Assembly (NCBI GenBank): GCA_036897095.1 | Contig: JAYMSP010000240.1 | Span: 1-64,000, forward strand | Direction of reading: 5' to 3' | DNA from: Plantago elongata | Taxonomy: Eukaryota; Streptophyta; Magnoliopsida; Lamiales; Plantaginaceae | Length of the DNA stretch: 64,000 nt | Shown here: positions 46,860-59,196 of the stretch, one piece after another | Numbering within the stretch: position 1 is the first letter of the stretch | Layout: each line of letters starts with the position of its first letter | Program-made: the position numbers and the translations under genes | The notes under the pieces: generated by a model | Told to the model about the DNA's origin: nothing | What the model saw: only the letters and a program-made list of their open reading frames with translations | Databases searched by the model: none

Positions 46860-49283
46860 ATCTAGTTTGAGATTTTATATAGCTTGAATTGCATATTTTC
46901 TATCTACTTATGACTTATGAGTATCTATGTTTAGGATGTTAATTGAAAATATTTCACATTATTACATATTTAGTACGTATTTGTGGTGTACTACATATTT
47001 TGATGGATATAATCTACCTTGGACTTGATACTTAGGATAATATGTTTTATATTAATATGATGCTACTTGATATTGCATATTAGATTTGTACAATGGATTA
47101 GTGAAAATACATTATTGTTAAATAAATTATCATATTAAGGTGACTGTTAAATATATATACTATTGTTAAGATAAAATAAACTAAAAGCTAGTAATGAATT
47201 GACTTTTTCCATAAAAATATCATATCACGTATAGGCTGCTTAAAATAGAGGGGAAGGAATTTGCATGTAGTTTGGCTGGATGAAAAAATTGGATGAAATT
47301 TTCATGTTAAACTTTTTCAAAAAAAGATCATAAATATAGAATGAAAAAGAATTTGCATGTATGATTTATTTTTCCCTATAAAATAGGAACATTAAAAAAT
47401 TAATTATTTTGGTGAAGAATTTATCACATAGAATTGTTGTCCATGTGGCATGCTTCTCTTTTGAAATAGCCCACCATTTTTAAATAATATATGAATTATT
47501 GCATTTTTTATGAAAATATTTTTCCGGGCCCAAAATTTTAAATCCGAATTCAAAATCAGATTTATCGGCCCGAAATATAAGTCCGTATAAATTTTCGTTC
47601 TAAACGGATGTTTGAAAGTGTGTATATGAAAATTTCAAAATTTTATGCTCGAAAAATAGAATATTGAAGTTTAAAGAAAAAAAACAATTAATGATTATTA
47701 ACCATAACCGTAATCGAAAGCTGAATATATTATAATTACAATCGATCGGTTGCTGATCGGTTACGATTATAGTTAATAATTATTTTAAGAAAACTAATAA
47801 TTATTAATTAATTATAATTATAATTTTTAACCAATCTTTTCATCATACCTCACCTCATTAATAATTTTATACTTCAAACTCACTTCACTTATATAAATAA
47901 AAAGTCATTTTCTCATATATTAATTCTTTATCATTTATCCTTTCTCATATTATCATTACTCTGTAAATTATTGTTATTATCGTTAGGTTAGCAGCTTGAC
48001 ACGACGAGAGTGGACAAACGAAACACATCAAACACATGGGATTCTGCTATATTTTGCAATGTATTGTATCTAAACCACGTGACTACCAAGTGGACCTACT
48101 TCAAGAACCGGTGTCTGGTCAATAGTTTTCAACAGAGAAGATGTATTGTAGTATTATATTGTATCCCAATGATTTGGATTTTGACTTCCTTCCCTGAGTG
48201 AATCAATCAGTTCATTCAATTTCTTTTTGTTTTGGCATTTGGGCCCATTTGTTCAATGGCCCACCAGACACTATCCATTTGGCCTGTAGGCTTTTTCACA
48301 TCGTAATGGACTTGTAATATTCCAGACGTCATATTACGGCAAACACTCTAATTTTACTTGAAGACTTGAACGCGAATACATAAAAATATAGCTCACGATA
48401 AAGATTCAGTTTTTCCATTTTAGTTTGATATTAAATTGCATTATTGTATATACTCCATTTGACGTAATAAGAATTTACTCGGAGATTTGATCCCCTAAAA
48501 AACTATTCAAGTTTGTGCAGTTGTATTACACCTTCAACTTTCTTAACACTCGACCATATTATAACTTTCAACAAACCAGTTCAAGACCATCTGTAATATT
48601 TATACCTCGGTAAGGTAATCATTTGGCATAGCATTTGAGTTCAGTTCAGTTGTATTTTCACATTAAAAAATCACACAAAACCCAATTTGAATTCAAACAA
48701 TTCAACTTCAGTTTTATACCATCAGTCTATGCGCATCTTAAATTTATTCTTATTTTGAGTTGATTTATAATGTTACATAACTTGTCACAATTTGTACAAA
48801 ATAAAATGCAAGTTCAACTAAATTTGAAATGCATTATTTTCACCATTTTACCCTGAAGAGTAAATTACATGTGTAGCCATTACAGTGGACCACTTGAAAT
48901 ATGAATAATGATAACAAAGTCCATAGTTTATAGTTCTAAGCCGATTTATATTAAAAAAAAGAAGCTAGTTTGAAGAGTTATAGACTAGATATAGGGAATA
49001 AAATGAACAAAACTACGTAAAGTCCAAAAAACTTTTGCATTTTAAACCTTAAATTTTGAAATTAGAAGATATGGTTGAAGTATAGTAATTCGAACTAAAA
49101 TTCTAAAACTGGAATCATAGAAAAATAGAGAAGTGTGTAAAGAACGCACATAGGAATTTTGCACTTTGTTTACTTTAGACCTTGTTATAATTGTCATACT
49201 TGATTGATTAATTAAAAAGCTAATACCACGATTTTAATCCTCAGGTTCAGGGAAGAAAAGAACAATATCACCAGGTTAACACC
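46860..49283. other. AT-rich intergenic DNA with a long hairpin
   Basis: No gene was recognised. The clearest structure is an inverted repeat with 24-bp arms at 47694-47717 and 47757-47780 (three mismatches), separated by 39 bp that themselves contain ATCGATCGGTTGCTGATCGG. The 63-codon frame at 48010-48201 shows no domain. Confidence 0.55.
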
Positions 49284-49290
49284 ATATAAA
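49284..49290 (+). promoter_or_regulatory. TATA-like box before a short-ORF locus
   Basis: TATAAAT in the context CACCATATAAATGCCCTCG lies about 35 bp before the first ATG of a 41-codon frame and about 255 bp before an 84-codon frame. It is a good match to the plant TATA consensus, but promoter function is inferred. Confidence 0.4.
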
Positions 49291-49319
49291 TGCCCTCGAG
49301 TGCAGCTCGTACTTAAAGT

Positions 49320-49445
49320 ATGAGCCTAGATTTCAGCTTTATGTATCAATTTCAGAAATCCACTGGTCTCCAGTCTCCACTCGTCCGAAACACCAGTTCT
49401 CAAGAATCAAAAACGTTCCTTGAAATGCAATTGGATGAAATGTGA
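49320..49445 (+). CDS. Possible short ORF (41 codons) or uORF
   Basis: A frame starting ATGAGCCTAGATTTCAGC runs to TGA at 49443-49445. The predicted peptide is Ser/Gln-rich and has no recognised family. It lies just after a TATA-like box and before a second frame, so it may be an upstream ORF of one transcript. A GTGAG donor-like site overlaps its end, but splicing to the next visible acceptor (TTTTAG at 49535) does not keep a frame open. Treat as tentative. Confidence 0.2.
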   Translation: MSLDFSFMYQFQKSTGLQSPLVRNTSSQESKTFLEMQLDEM

Positions 49446-49541
49446 GAAAGAGGCAAGTATCTTTTTTGTGACAATGTGAATGTTGTGATTGATTAGCCGC
49501 ATTCTGTTATATGAATCTAGTTTGATTTTCCATTTTAGGCC

Positions 49542-49796
49542 GTGATGATGCCTTCAGTAGCCTCACGCATTGTGATATCTGATTTTCTTATGAAAGTAGG
49601 ATATTGCTTAGAGCTAACTATACACAGTACATACAAAGACATACAGCTGCCTGCAACTGATTTTGATCTTATACAACAACTGAGACAAGCTGTACAGAGC
49701 TTAACATGTAAGAAACTTCAAGAAGTTCTGCTTCGTGTTTCTAGCTTTCCCAACAAAACTGGGATGCCCAAGTTCGACTACTGCCAAACTTTGTAG
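49542..49796 (+). CDS. Possible small hypothetical protein (84 aa)
   Basis: I do not recognise this protein. The frame opens with three Met codons within four and is preceded by an acceptor-like TTTTAG. Its composition is more protein-like than the AT-driven frames nearby, with an amphipathic stretch DFDLIQQLRQAVQSLTCKKL followed by QEVLLRVSS. No signal peptide or known motif is visible. It faces ATS1 tail to tail across about 500 bp. It could be an exon left from a larger gene, a real small protein, or chance. Confidence 0.3.
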   Translation: MMMPSVASRIVISDFLMKVGYCLELTIHSTYKDIQLPATDFDLIQQLRQAVQSLTCKKLQEVLLRVSSFPNKTGMPKFDYCQTL

Positions 49797-50306
49797 CTCG
49801 ATTGTTCGAAACTATGGTTTGCAGATGTTCCTCAGATTGTGTCTGTAAAGAAGAAGATTTCAGCTTTGATCTATATTAAAAAAATCCCACCTGCAATAAA
49901 CCAAGAAAACTATTAGGTCAAAACTCTTAGTTACACTAAACAGAAGTACAGCTCCCATCCAAAAGACAGAAAACATTTGAAAACTGGCTTGCTCTTTGTC
50001 TCTTCGATAACAATTAATCAATTTAGTATGAAACCAAACTAAATAACTGCTACAACTACCCTTAGTCAACGACTCTCACCATAGTACATAACAACTAGAT
50101 ACTATGACAAGATCACTAAACTGCCCATCAGGTTTCATATCTTCCAATAGTTCCAGGGAAAATTTTGCCTTTACCCACTTCGATTTCACATTCATGAGAT
50201 AAACCTCAAACAAATAATTTACAGCAAATGACACTCTGGAAAACAGGGGGAAAAAGGTAAAGCAAAAGGCCTACCTATAAAAAAGCAAATAATGGTCAAG
50301 AGTCAA

Positions 50307-53300
50307 CTATAGCCATGGTTGTGATAGTGAGGTGGTAAGACTTGATGCCTGAAGACCTTGTTTGCCATGTATTGCAGAATTGAGTACATTGTACTGCTCG
50401 GAGACAGAAGAATATAACAGTTGTGTGTATCTCATCTTCACCTGTACAATAAAGCAAAACTTCTCAGGAAAATATTCACAAGCGCAAGATTGTATGCACA
50501 CACGCCAACTTTGTGTCCAGAAGTCCAGTCACAATGTGAAATCTGTAAATCAAGCAGTCAGAGCACAAGCCTAAAAGGTTAAAACATATGTCAATAATTC
50601 CAGCCTTGATATTCCAGAATGTCAAACTGGTTATTCTCATAAGACCCAAGTCTGATAAGAAATTGAACAAATTATAGAATTCATATAGGCTTTTAGGATT
50701 CTTAAAGAGTGTTCAACTGCCAAGAGAAAATTGCGAGATAAGATATTATGATCCAACATTTTGAAAGTACTGTAACATGTGCATTCATCACTCTGTGACA
50801 ATCTCCAATTGCATCCACTGTGTCTTAAAAACTCTTGTCAAACAAAGATGTTATGTTTTGATTTCTGAGAACACTAGTGGTCCGTTTTGCTATCATTCTT
50901 TCCAAAAGATCTTACAAATTCAAGAACCACAGTCAAGGATTTGGAAGTGGAGGGAAATTATGCAGAAAACAAAACTTCATGATATACTATATATCCTACC
51001 AACAATATGCGAGATCGTCTAGTGGATATATTCTGTAAGTACACTGTTTTTAGAATTTTTAGTTAAACTTTCCATTTACACACATCTAGTCAATCATGCT
51101 TTCCAGAAGTGGTTTCATACCTATAAGTGCTCCAATAGTTCCTCAAATTTAATTAGATAATTAACACATGAAAATGAATTACCTCTTCCGGATCTCCACA
51201 TGTTGAAGCAACATCATCATAATTGATGCTAGGTGCAACAGATAATCCAACTCCGTGATAGGATATCAATCTTTTCTCTCCAATTTCTTTCTCAACCTGT
51301 CCACATATAAATGACGCTAATAATTAGACTTTATATATTTCTTTTAAAGAAAAGGAAAAGGAGTTTTGGCCTGCAACAAGGTACCTGTGGTGGAGGAGGC
51401 ATAATGTCGTGACATAATAATGTCATGGGGTATATATTACCAGGAACACCAGCATTCTCAGCAAGCCTCCGCATGTTCAACAAGGATGTTGCATCAAAAG
51501 GAGCCTGCACATCGAATATCCATCAGAAGCAAGAGAACTATGAGCCTGTGAGAAAATATCAATTTGGTCATGCAGACAGCAGAAACATGGTTCAATTTAG
51601 ATTCTGTGACATATAGTTATTAAAGGTAAACAATAAACACACAAGAAAAAATCAATCAAATACTTCGATTTTAGGTTCTTTGATATTTAGTTGTTAACAG
51701 TAATCAGTGAATACTAAACAAAAAATCAATATAAGGTTATGTCAATATAGGTTGCAGGTGACATGTCCAGTACCATTTCTCACTCATTTTGTGCATACAG
51801 ATTGCATCATGACTCATGAGCACATGTTTCAAGTAACGTAGTAAAAATTACCTTACCTTAACACACCAACCACAGACCAGAAGGTCGAATAATGAATTAA
51901 CAAATTTAATGAACTAAGGTTATATTTAGAAATAATTTGAAGTTTAATAAATTGGAATCAAGAAAGTAAACAGTAAACAAAATAAACCAGAAGACGTAAG
52001 TTTCAGGCTCGAGAAACATAATGGAAAAGTCTTATATTAGCACAGAAGATTCTTTTCATAGACCGAGTCTATGAGTAAGTTGTAGACCTTGTGGCTCACA
52101 ATAAAACACATCACTTGGGAAATGAGTTTAATTGAATATAACCAAATCTTTCCAGGCATGTGGCTTGTTTTCAACTGCAAAGTCTAATAGACCCAGTTTA
52201 TAAAAGATGTTTCATATAAGCACAAAGGAAAAGTAAATGGCAAATTGGCAATTTCAGGAATAAAAACCACTGGATATAAATGCATTGCATGGTTTGCATG
52301 TCTCAAGTTTTTTTTTTACTTCATCAGTAAACATGTGTGAACAACAAGTAAAGTAGGGTGGGAGCCTCTTACTGGATACCACTCTTGCGTGTCAGGATCA
52401 GGGCGGTCCCTTCCGCCACTTGGTGCAATCCAGATAAGTTTCGATCCACCCCTAGATCACAAAAGTATTGAGACTTGAATTTTTATTGGAATTTTGAACA
52501 TATAAAGTATGCAAAGATATATAGTTGCCACATAACTATGCCTAGATAAATGTCATTTTGGATCCCCAACAGGCAACAAGAAAGACTTAACCCAAATTCA
52601 TCAGTGACAACTTATAAGGCCAACAGAGAATTGAGAATTACAGGAGGGGGATTTTTTTATCGCAATCCATGTTTTCTGCAAGGTCCATGCCAATTACTGG
52701 GCTGGGTAGAGTTTTATTGTAATGACAAGACCTAATCTCCAAATGAGTATCTAAATCCACAACCTGGTTATATTTTAATTGTAGCCAGGCACTTCCAACC
52801 TTTTGTTTTCTCCATATATACATGAATCTATTATTAATACTATCTAAAAGCAAACATCATCAATGCAGTTAATACACCAAAATCAATTCAATTTGGACCG
52901 ATTCAATAAAGTTTGAATTAAAAAGAAGGTAGTATACTAAATATAGAGTTTATCATCATGCTGCTCCTCCAATATTATATTAGATGTACATGCAAGATTC
53001 TTATCATTAGTAACTTCCAATTTCCTTTATCTACCTAAATTAAAATACAAATTGGATAAATTTTATACACTATTTTTTTCACTCATCAGGTTTATTTAGT
53101 GGTGAAAAAAATAGTTCTCCTGAATCCATTAAGAATGGGTATTAGCAGGATTACAATTTTGTTACAAAATAAGGCAGGAGAATGGCTTTTTGCTGCTACC
53201 CATACATATTTAGGCCCAGTTGCCTATTAAAGATGAAAATAAGGAAGACTAAATTGTCCTACCTTATATTTAAGTACATCAGCAAAAATGCACGGCTATC

Positions 53301-56300
53301 AAAACAAAAACCTCACCCTATCTACTAATCTTTCATGAATAAAACTACAGTTTATAGACAATAAATAGGACAATAGTGATGTACCTTAAGAGCACAGACA
53401 TCTCTTTCAAGCTTTTTATGTTTGCTCTTTTTTTCATATCAATGAGCTTGGGATCATCATTCATGTGCTTTTTAGAATACACACAAAGCAGATTCCTACC
53501 CAAGAAAGACCAACAATTAAAATTTACTCAATGGGCAAAATCTTACAACAAGTGTATTACGGAGGAAATCAGTTTGTAAGCACCTTCCCATACTAAATGG
53601 TTTGCAGAGGGGATCTGTGATCACCCTGTCTCCAGCAACCCAGATCTGCATTAAGTGATATACATTATAAGCAACTATGTCGTCATCGTAATAGGGTTTA
53701 AGGAACAATTATCACCATATTCTCAGCAAGTGCTGGATTAGTAGCTTCCAGCAATAACGATATTACAGCAGGGTCAGCTTCAGTTTGATGGTTTGAGATT
53801 AGAATAACATTCTCGCCCTGAAATGAATAAGACTTAGTGTTGAAACAAGTGCCATAGCTCGCTGTAGGAAAAACAGATAATAAAACAGTTTTGGTGCTGC
53901 CTTATTTTCATTGACATGTATAGTAGTACTATATAATTAGCTTTTTTCCTTAAAAAAATAGAAGACTGATATAATTAGGGAAATACTGATTAATACACAT
54001 GATCAAGTAAGCATAATGACATGCGGAAGCAATGATTAAGGAAAGCGATGTAGTAGCAAAGACCAGTACAGATAAAATCACAAATCTCTAGTTTAAGTAT
54101 TTTTTTGGTGCTAACAGGCTACTATAATACTAAGTCTGTATGTTAAGTACTGGTTGTTAGGGGAGAAGATAGTAAAGTCACCACCACATTCAATTTTTAA
54201 TCCTTACCTGTTAGTGTTACTAGGAAATTAAACCAATTGATAAGAAACGATTAATAATATCAATGTCTTGCCAGAACTAACAGTGAATAGAATGTGTTAA
54301 GCTTCTAGGAGGTATTATCAATCCGTCATTTAATAATTCCTTAAGTTATTCCAGAAGCTGATAACCCCCAGTCTCTAATTCATATTTATATTCTAAAACT
54401 CTGTACACCCTTTGCCTCATCGACACCTGTAAATAGTAAACGGCATAAACCGTCTATAGGAGCGCTAACATAGGTATTACATCATTCAAGTAATTCGGAT
54501 TTTGGGAGTTCTAGTGATATTTCAACAACTTCAAATTCACAGTTTACTTTCACACTGAAATTTTTGCCAGACTTCTCAGGGAAACCTTCATGCATGGCTG
54601 ACCATGATCATTTGACCCGAGGAATCATTTGAAATTGCACTGCTCTATGAATTAATTCTGTTTTCTCTAGAAAGGTTACCTCGGGTTCGTGACTTCTTAA
54701 GTCTTAACCCAGGACATGGCACTCCAAGAACTGAGAGTTCATAGTCCATGTTAATAACATGCCACTCAGTGAGTGGGCCATCTCAATGGTTGAATCAAGA
54801 AATGCAACTACCATGTACATAACATTCAGATGCCAGAAGGTGATAAGATGCTTCTACTTACAGAACTCCATGACTTCGGAAATAGAAGCAATATTGGAGA
54901 AAGGGTGCAACGAGAACAACAATGCTTATTCAACGAGATAAAGAGTTTCTCACGTACACATGCTCTAAGGGATAAGATGAATTCAGTTGCAGAGTAATAA
55001 TATCTTCATCACAACAATCAAAGACAACACATATAGCACCAATTCCAATTCAAGCACAAAAGATGAACACCTCAAGAAAGATCTTCTAAAGAACTAAAAA
55101 TATGCACCTGCTGAAGCTTTCTTTCCATTTCACTGAAGATGGAGACATTTCCAACAAATGAGCTTCTGAAAATTCAATTTGTCGAGGGCAAGAGACAGCA
55201 ACATGTTAGAAATGCAGAAGAAGCAGTATTCATACACAGAGGCTATATGGCAATATTTTCAATGGACATGTAAAAGATTCACGTAGACAGAAGATTGTGT
55301 CAGTTCTAGAATTCCATGAGTGTATTTCTCATCGGGGTTACATCTCAAAGCTGCCATAAAATTCCCCTATACCCAGTACAGTCCACTTGATATTGTATTT
55401 CCCATAAGTGTGAGAGGACCAAAACGGGAATAACATGGAATTCATTTCTAAGAAGATTGCCAGATAGTCACACGTAAAGGCTGTACATGGAAATTTTACC
55501 CAAGAACAGTTGTTGGCTACTTATTAAGGTCACATGATGCATGAGTCACAGAAATGATATTATTCAACAACGTATGTTATCCCAAATGCCAAATAAAGGT
55601 ACGTGTATTAGCCAAAAATTTATTTATATGTGTTGAAAATTACAAGCTTTCCGAAAGACAATGTCAACATCACACGTTTAGCTATAGGCGTCATATATTT
55701 AGCTTCAAACATCACATGTTAAATATACCTACACTGCACTTGTATTACCTCGCATTACTGAACATGTAATGTTTATTTTTAAACATGTAATGGTGATTCA
55801 AAGAGGATCTCTCGCAAAAGTTGCTCGGTGAAAATTTATACCGCACAGAAAGAAAAAAATTGATTGCAATTGCAACCAGCTCTAACTGGTGGTCCAACGC
55901 TACAATGTAGAAGTTCAATAAGTATATCAAAATATCAACAACCAGAAACCATCTCTAGTCATTCCAACAAGCATGATTGTATTAGAAATTTTAGAAGCAA
56001 GCAAGAATACTTAGGAATACAGGGCCTTAATCTAGAACACAGCTTCCAAATTATCCCTTCCCTTGATATCTATATCTTGTCTTCTTACTTCTTCCTATAC
56101 ACTATATCACAAACACTAATAAACTATGTAGCTCAAGCTAGTACTGGTGACATCAACTCAAAGGATCAAAAAGTGATGGTAAACAATTTAATATTTGATT
56201 CAGGCGCAGCCATTTATGTGATGGAGAATGAGATACAAACAACATGCTTATATGTAGATGGCATGCAAAAATCACTTTGAACATTATATAAAGTACAGAC

Positions 56301-56457
56301 ATCATAAGTGACTAACCTGAAATCAACTAAAGGACGTATGTAATTTTGCCCAAAGATGTAATAGTCAAATGGCTCTCGGATGGCTACATGATATGGTGCA
56401 AATTGGAAAGGGTCCTGAAATTAGATTTTACGTTATGGAAACACACCAACAAGAACA

Positions 56458-56533
<76 letters not shown>

Positions 56534-59196
56534 TGAATCTCGAACTAAGAAAAGTCTGGATGCCTTACGCGCACATCAACCAAAACACGGTCTAATACTG
56601 CAGCCATATTAGACAATATGATCTCATCAGCTTTGGGATTCTCACTCTGGAGAACCTGCCCATTGTAAAACAAAACAAATAGGTTACATTCAAGGAAGAT
56701 ATTTTGAAATCCATGCATACATGACGAAGAAATTTTATTTAGTTTTCCTCGAAACTGTAATGTTGAAGTGTAAGTGTGTAAAGCTTATACTAAAGAATCG
56801 GTGGTAACTTAATAGGATTATAAGATTTAATGCAGCACTAATGCATTGTGGTTATAAAAATTAACGCATCGCTAAAATCATTGTATTACCCGACCTAAAA
56901 AGGATTTCTTGATAGATATAGGGCCGGAAACTTAAAGTGAAGTCATTCAATTTTCATGAGAATATTCCTTACAAAATCCTCCATCCGTACAGCTATTTTA
57001 ATTGCTAGACTTACGGATATCATATAAACTTACAGCATTTCGGTAATTAAAGTACAACCCCTCCATTCCCCTTGCTACACCAATTGGCAACCTTCCGGCT
57101 TCTGCTTCTTTCTTTATCCCTGCAATTAGGTCTATAACAAAAATATTCCATAAGAAACAAAAGCTAGAAATATAAGAAGTATCTGTATTAGTTAGCTGAG
57201 GGAACGGATGAAGATGTAACCAATTCATTTACATGCAGGTTATGCAATCAAATATGTTAGATGTATGATGAACAGCAATTATATTAGGATTATAAACAAA
57301 ACCGTCTATGGAAATATTATTATCTTAATTTATTCCTTGCAGTGCTTATAAACATGGAACGTCATAAATAATGTTGTTCTTCGGGCCAGTGTAATTCTAT
57401 CAATAATAAATCCTGTGTTTCAGAGGATGGTCCTCATGAGTTCTCACAGAGAAGAATGGGCAACGTGACAAAAGGACACTGCACGTGATCTTTTTACCTA
57501 TACTATACAAAATAAGATGTGCTTGTGGGAGAACTAATCAAGCTAACAAGTAAAAGTTGCTGCATCTGTGTACTAGGGATCTCCAGTAACCAACATCCAA
57601 ATAAAACTAGTTCTCTCGGTGGCAACAATGGTGATGGATGATATAAAGTTCAAACTTCAAAAGCTGTACTTCCAAATATAATTCCCAGTTTAAAAACATG
57701 TATAAAAGGCACCAGGTTTTGATTCAACAGCTATTGGCTATCAAGCAAAACAAAATAACAAAGACTACTTCACGACAACAGACCAACAAGGGAAAGGCCA
57801 AGTCACAGAATACCGACAACAGTGATAATTATAACTGGAACCAGATCTTTTCTCTATTACACTTTAACTATACCCAAAATTAAAGCAGGTAATATATTGC
57901 CTGAATTTCACAAGATTTATGTGGACTATGACAATATTATTAACTTCAAAATTTCAACGAAAATAAGGACAGAAAATTGATAAAAGTAAACCACGCACTC
58001 TCATCCTGCCACACCCGCAGGATAAATAGACACGTGTTTATCTAGCATAGGTGATCGCACATCGGCATCTACATGAATTAATCTTTCCTTGTTTAGGCAT
58101 CATGTATGTTTCTTAACCGGATGTACTATACCAGTGTAGTGGTTAGAAAAGGGATATGTATAAGAATAACGACAACAGTGATAAACATCCTCCTTGAAAT
58201 AATACTCCACACCCAAAGGAGGCAACACATATTTTGCCCATATTTTACAAGACTTGTATGGAACAACTCTAGGAACTTCAATTATTAAAATAAAATTAGG
58301 ACAAGATGACAGGATAAATTCTTCACTACCAAATCCTTCACATCAGCATCAGATCCTTCGCTAGTCGCTACCATAGGCGATCCCATATTGGCATCTATAT
58401 GTGTGATTCCTTCTGTACTATTAAGAATCCCTAGGAATTGTATAACAACTGTAATACCTAAGAATTTTATAACAACTGTACTAGTAGCGCGCATTATGTG
58501 ATGAACTAATTCTTCATCCACTGAGCTCAAACTCAAACAGAGGCAAACATATATAACACAGATAATCAGATATGAACATTCTGTACACAGTAACCACAAG
58601 TTCACCAATACGATAATGACTAATTTGCGGATACTTCCGTGCACACCAGCAGATCAAATCAGATAATGTATTATCTATTAAAAGGAGCAAGTACGCAGTT
58701 AAACAATCGGAGCTTCCAATAACCTCCTCAACACATCAATATAATAATGAAACTACCTCCTAATTCACACTGATAACGGAAATCACAATGCCAGCTGGAC
58801 GGAACATTCAACCAGTCAATACAATTGAGTAAACTATCCCTAATCGGAACTCGTAACAAAAATCGCAATGCAGTTATACAATCTGATACAATTCCACAGA
58901 CCTTGCTCAGTACGCGCTTCGAGGAAAGTACGCGACGGCATTTCGCCGTCGTACTGGTCGGAGACGGAGCCGCTAACTGTCGTCGACGCAGCGACGCCAC
59001 TTCCGTATTCGCTTCGGTTATCGCCGCCGAGTCGCCGCAGCTTGGAAGCGCAGAGGAGGAGACACGTGCTCCGGCTCCGCCATGGCGCGCCCCCGTAATG
59101 GACTATGCAAGCGGCGGTTCTACCGGAAGAGGTGGTTGGAGCGGTTGAGGGAGTGAAGAGCGAGGTAGAAGACGAGGAGGAGAAAGTGAGAGTCAT
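50307..59196 (-). CDS. ATS1: Plastid glycerol-3-phosphate acyltransferase (ATS1/ACT1)
   Basis: Twelve minus-strand exons encode 452 residues: 59196-58902, 57131-57034, 56655-56569, 56414-56317, 55165-55108, 53817-53716, 53645-53584, 53495-53385, 52451-52373, 51504-51385, 51296-51183 and 50441-50307. All introns are GT-AG and phases agree. The soluble stromal enzyme moves an acyl group from acyl-ACP to position 1 of glycerol-3-phosphate, the first step of plastid glycerolipid synthesis (EC 2.3.1.15). Arabidopsis ATS1 has 459 residues and begins with the same MTLTFSSS. Residues 1 to about 85 are a Ser/Thr-rich transit peptide. The acyltransferase HX4D motif is NHQTEAD (His222, Asp227), and the downstream blocks [29 protein letters not shown] and [18 protein letters not shown] are all conserved. 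The protein ends [10 protein letters not shown]. Introns are long, the first 1.8 kb. Intron 3 has a long (ATT)n array. No lesion was found. Confidence 0.97.
56458..56530. repeat. (ATT)n microsatellite in ATS1 intron 3
   Basis: About 73 bp of pure ATT repeat between exons 4 and 3 of ATS1. The poly-Tyr open frame through it is only a translation of the repeat. Its length and purity suggest allelic length variation. Confidence 0.97.
57810..58420. repeat. Diverged tandem duplication in ATS1 intron 1
   Basis: Phrases recur in the same order at an offset of about 325-355 bp. CCGACAACAGTGATAA (57812) reappears as ACGACAACAGTGATAA (58168). GCATAGGTGATCGCACATCGGCATCTACA (two parts near 58046) reappears as ACCATAGGCGATCCC then ATTGGCATCTATA near 58370. 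Similarity is patchy, so the event is old. A smaller 27-bp duplication (ATAACAACTGTA) follows at 58430-58485. Confidence 0.5.

Noticed and set aside
49320-49796. Single spliced gene joining the two short ORFs
   Set aside because: Joining the GTGAG site near 49442 to the TTTTAG acceptor at 49535 gives an immediate stop; no other pairing keeps both frames.
56346-56612. 88-codon frame with a long poly-Tyr run
   Set aside because: It is a translation of the (ATT)n array plus antisense of ATS1 exons 3 and 4.
58285-58644. 119-codon minus-strand frame with a hydrophobic start
   Set aside because: It lies wholly in ATS1 intron 1, overlaps the duplicated segment and shows no known domain; the ATS1 exon phases require it to be spliced out.
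58825-59148. Plus-strand frames in the GC-rich ATS1 first exon
   Set aside because: They are antisense shadows of the transit-peptide exon.
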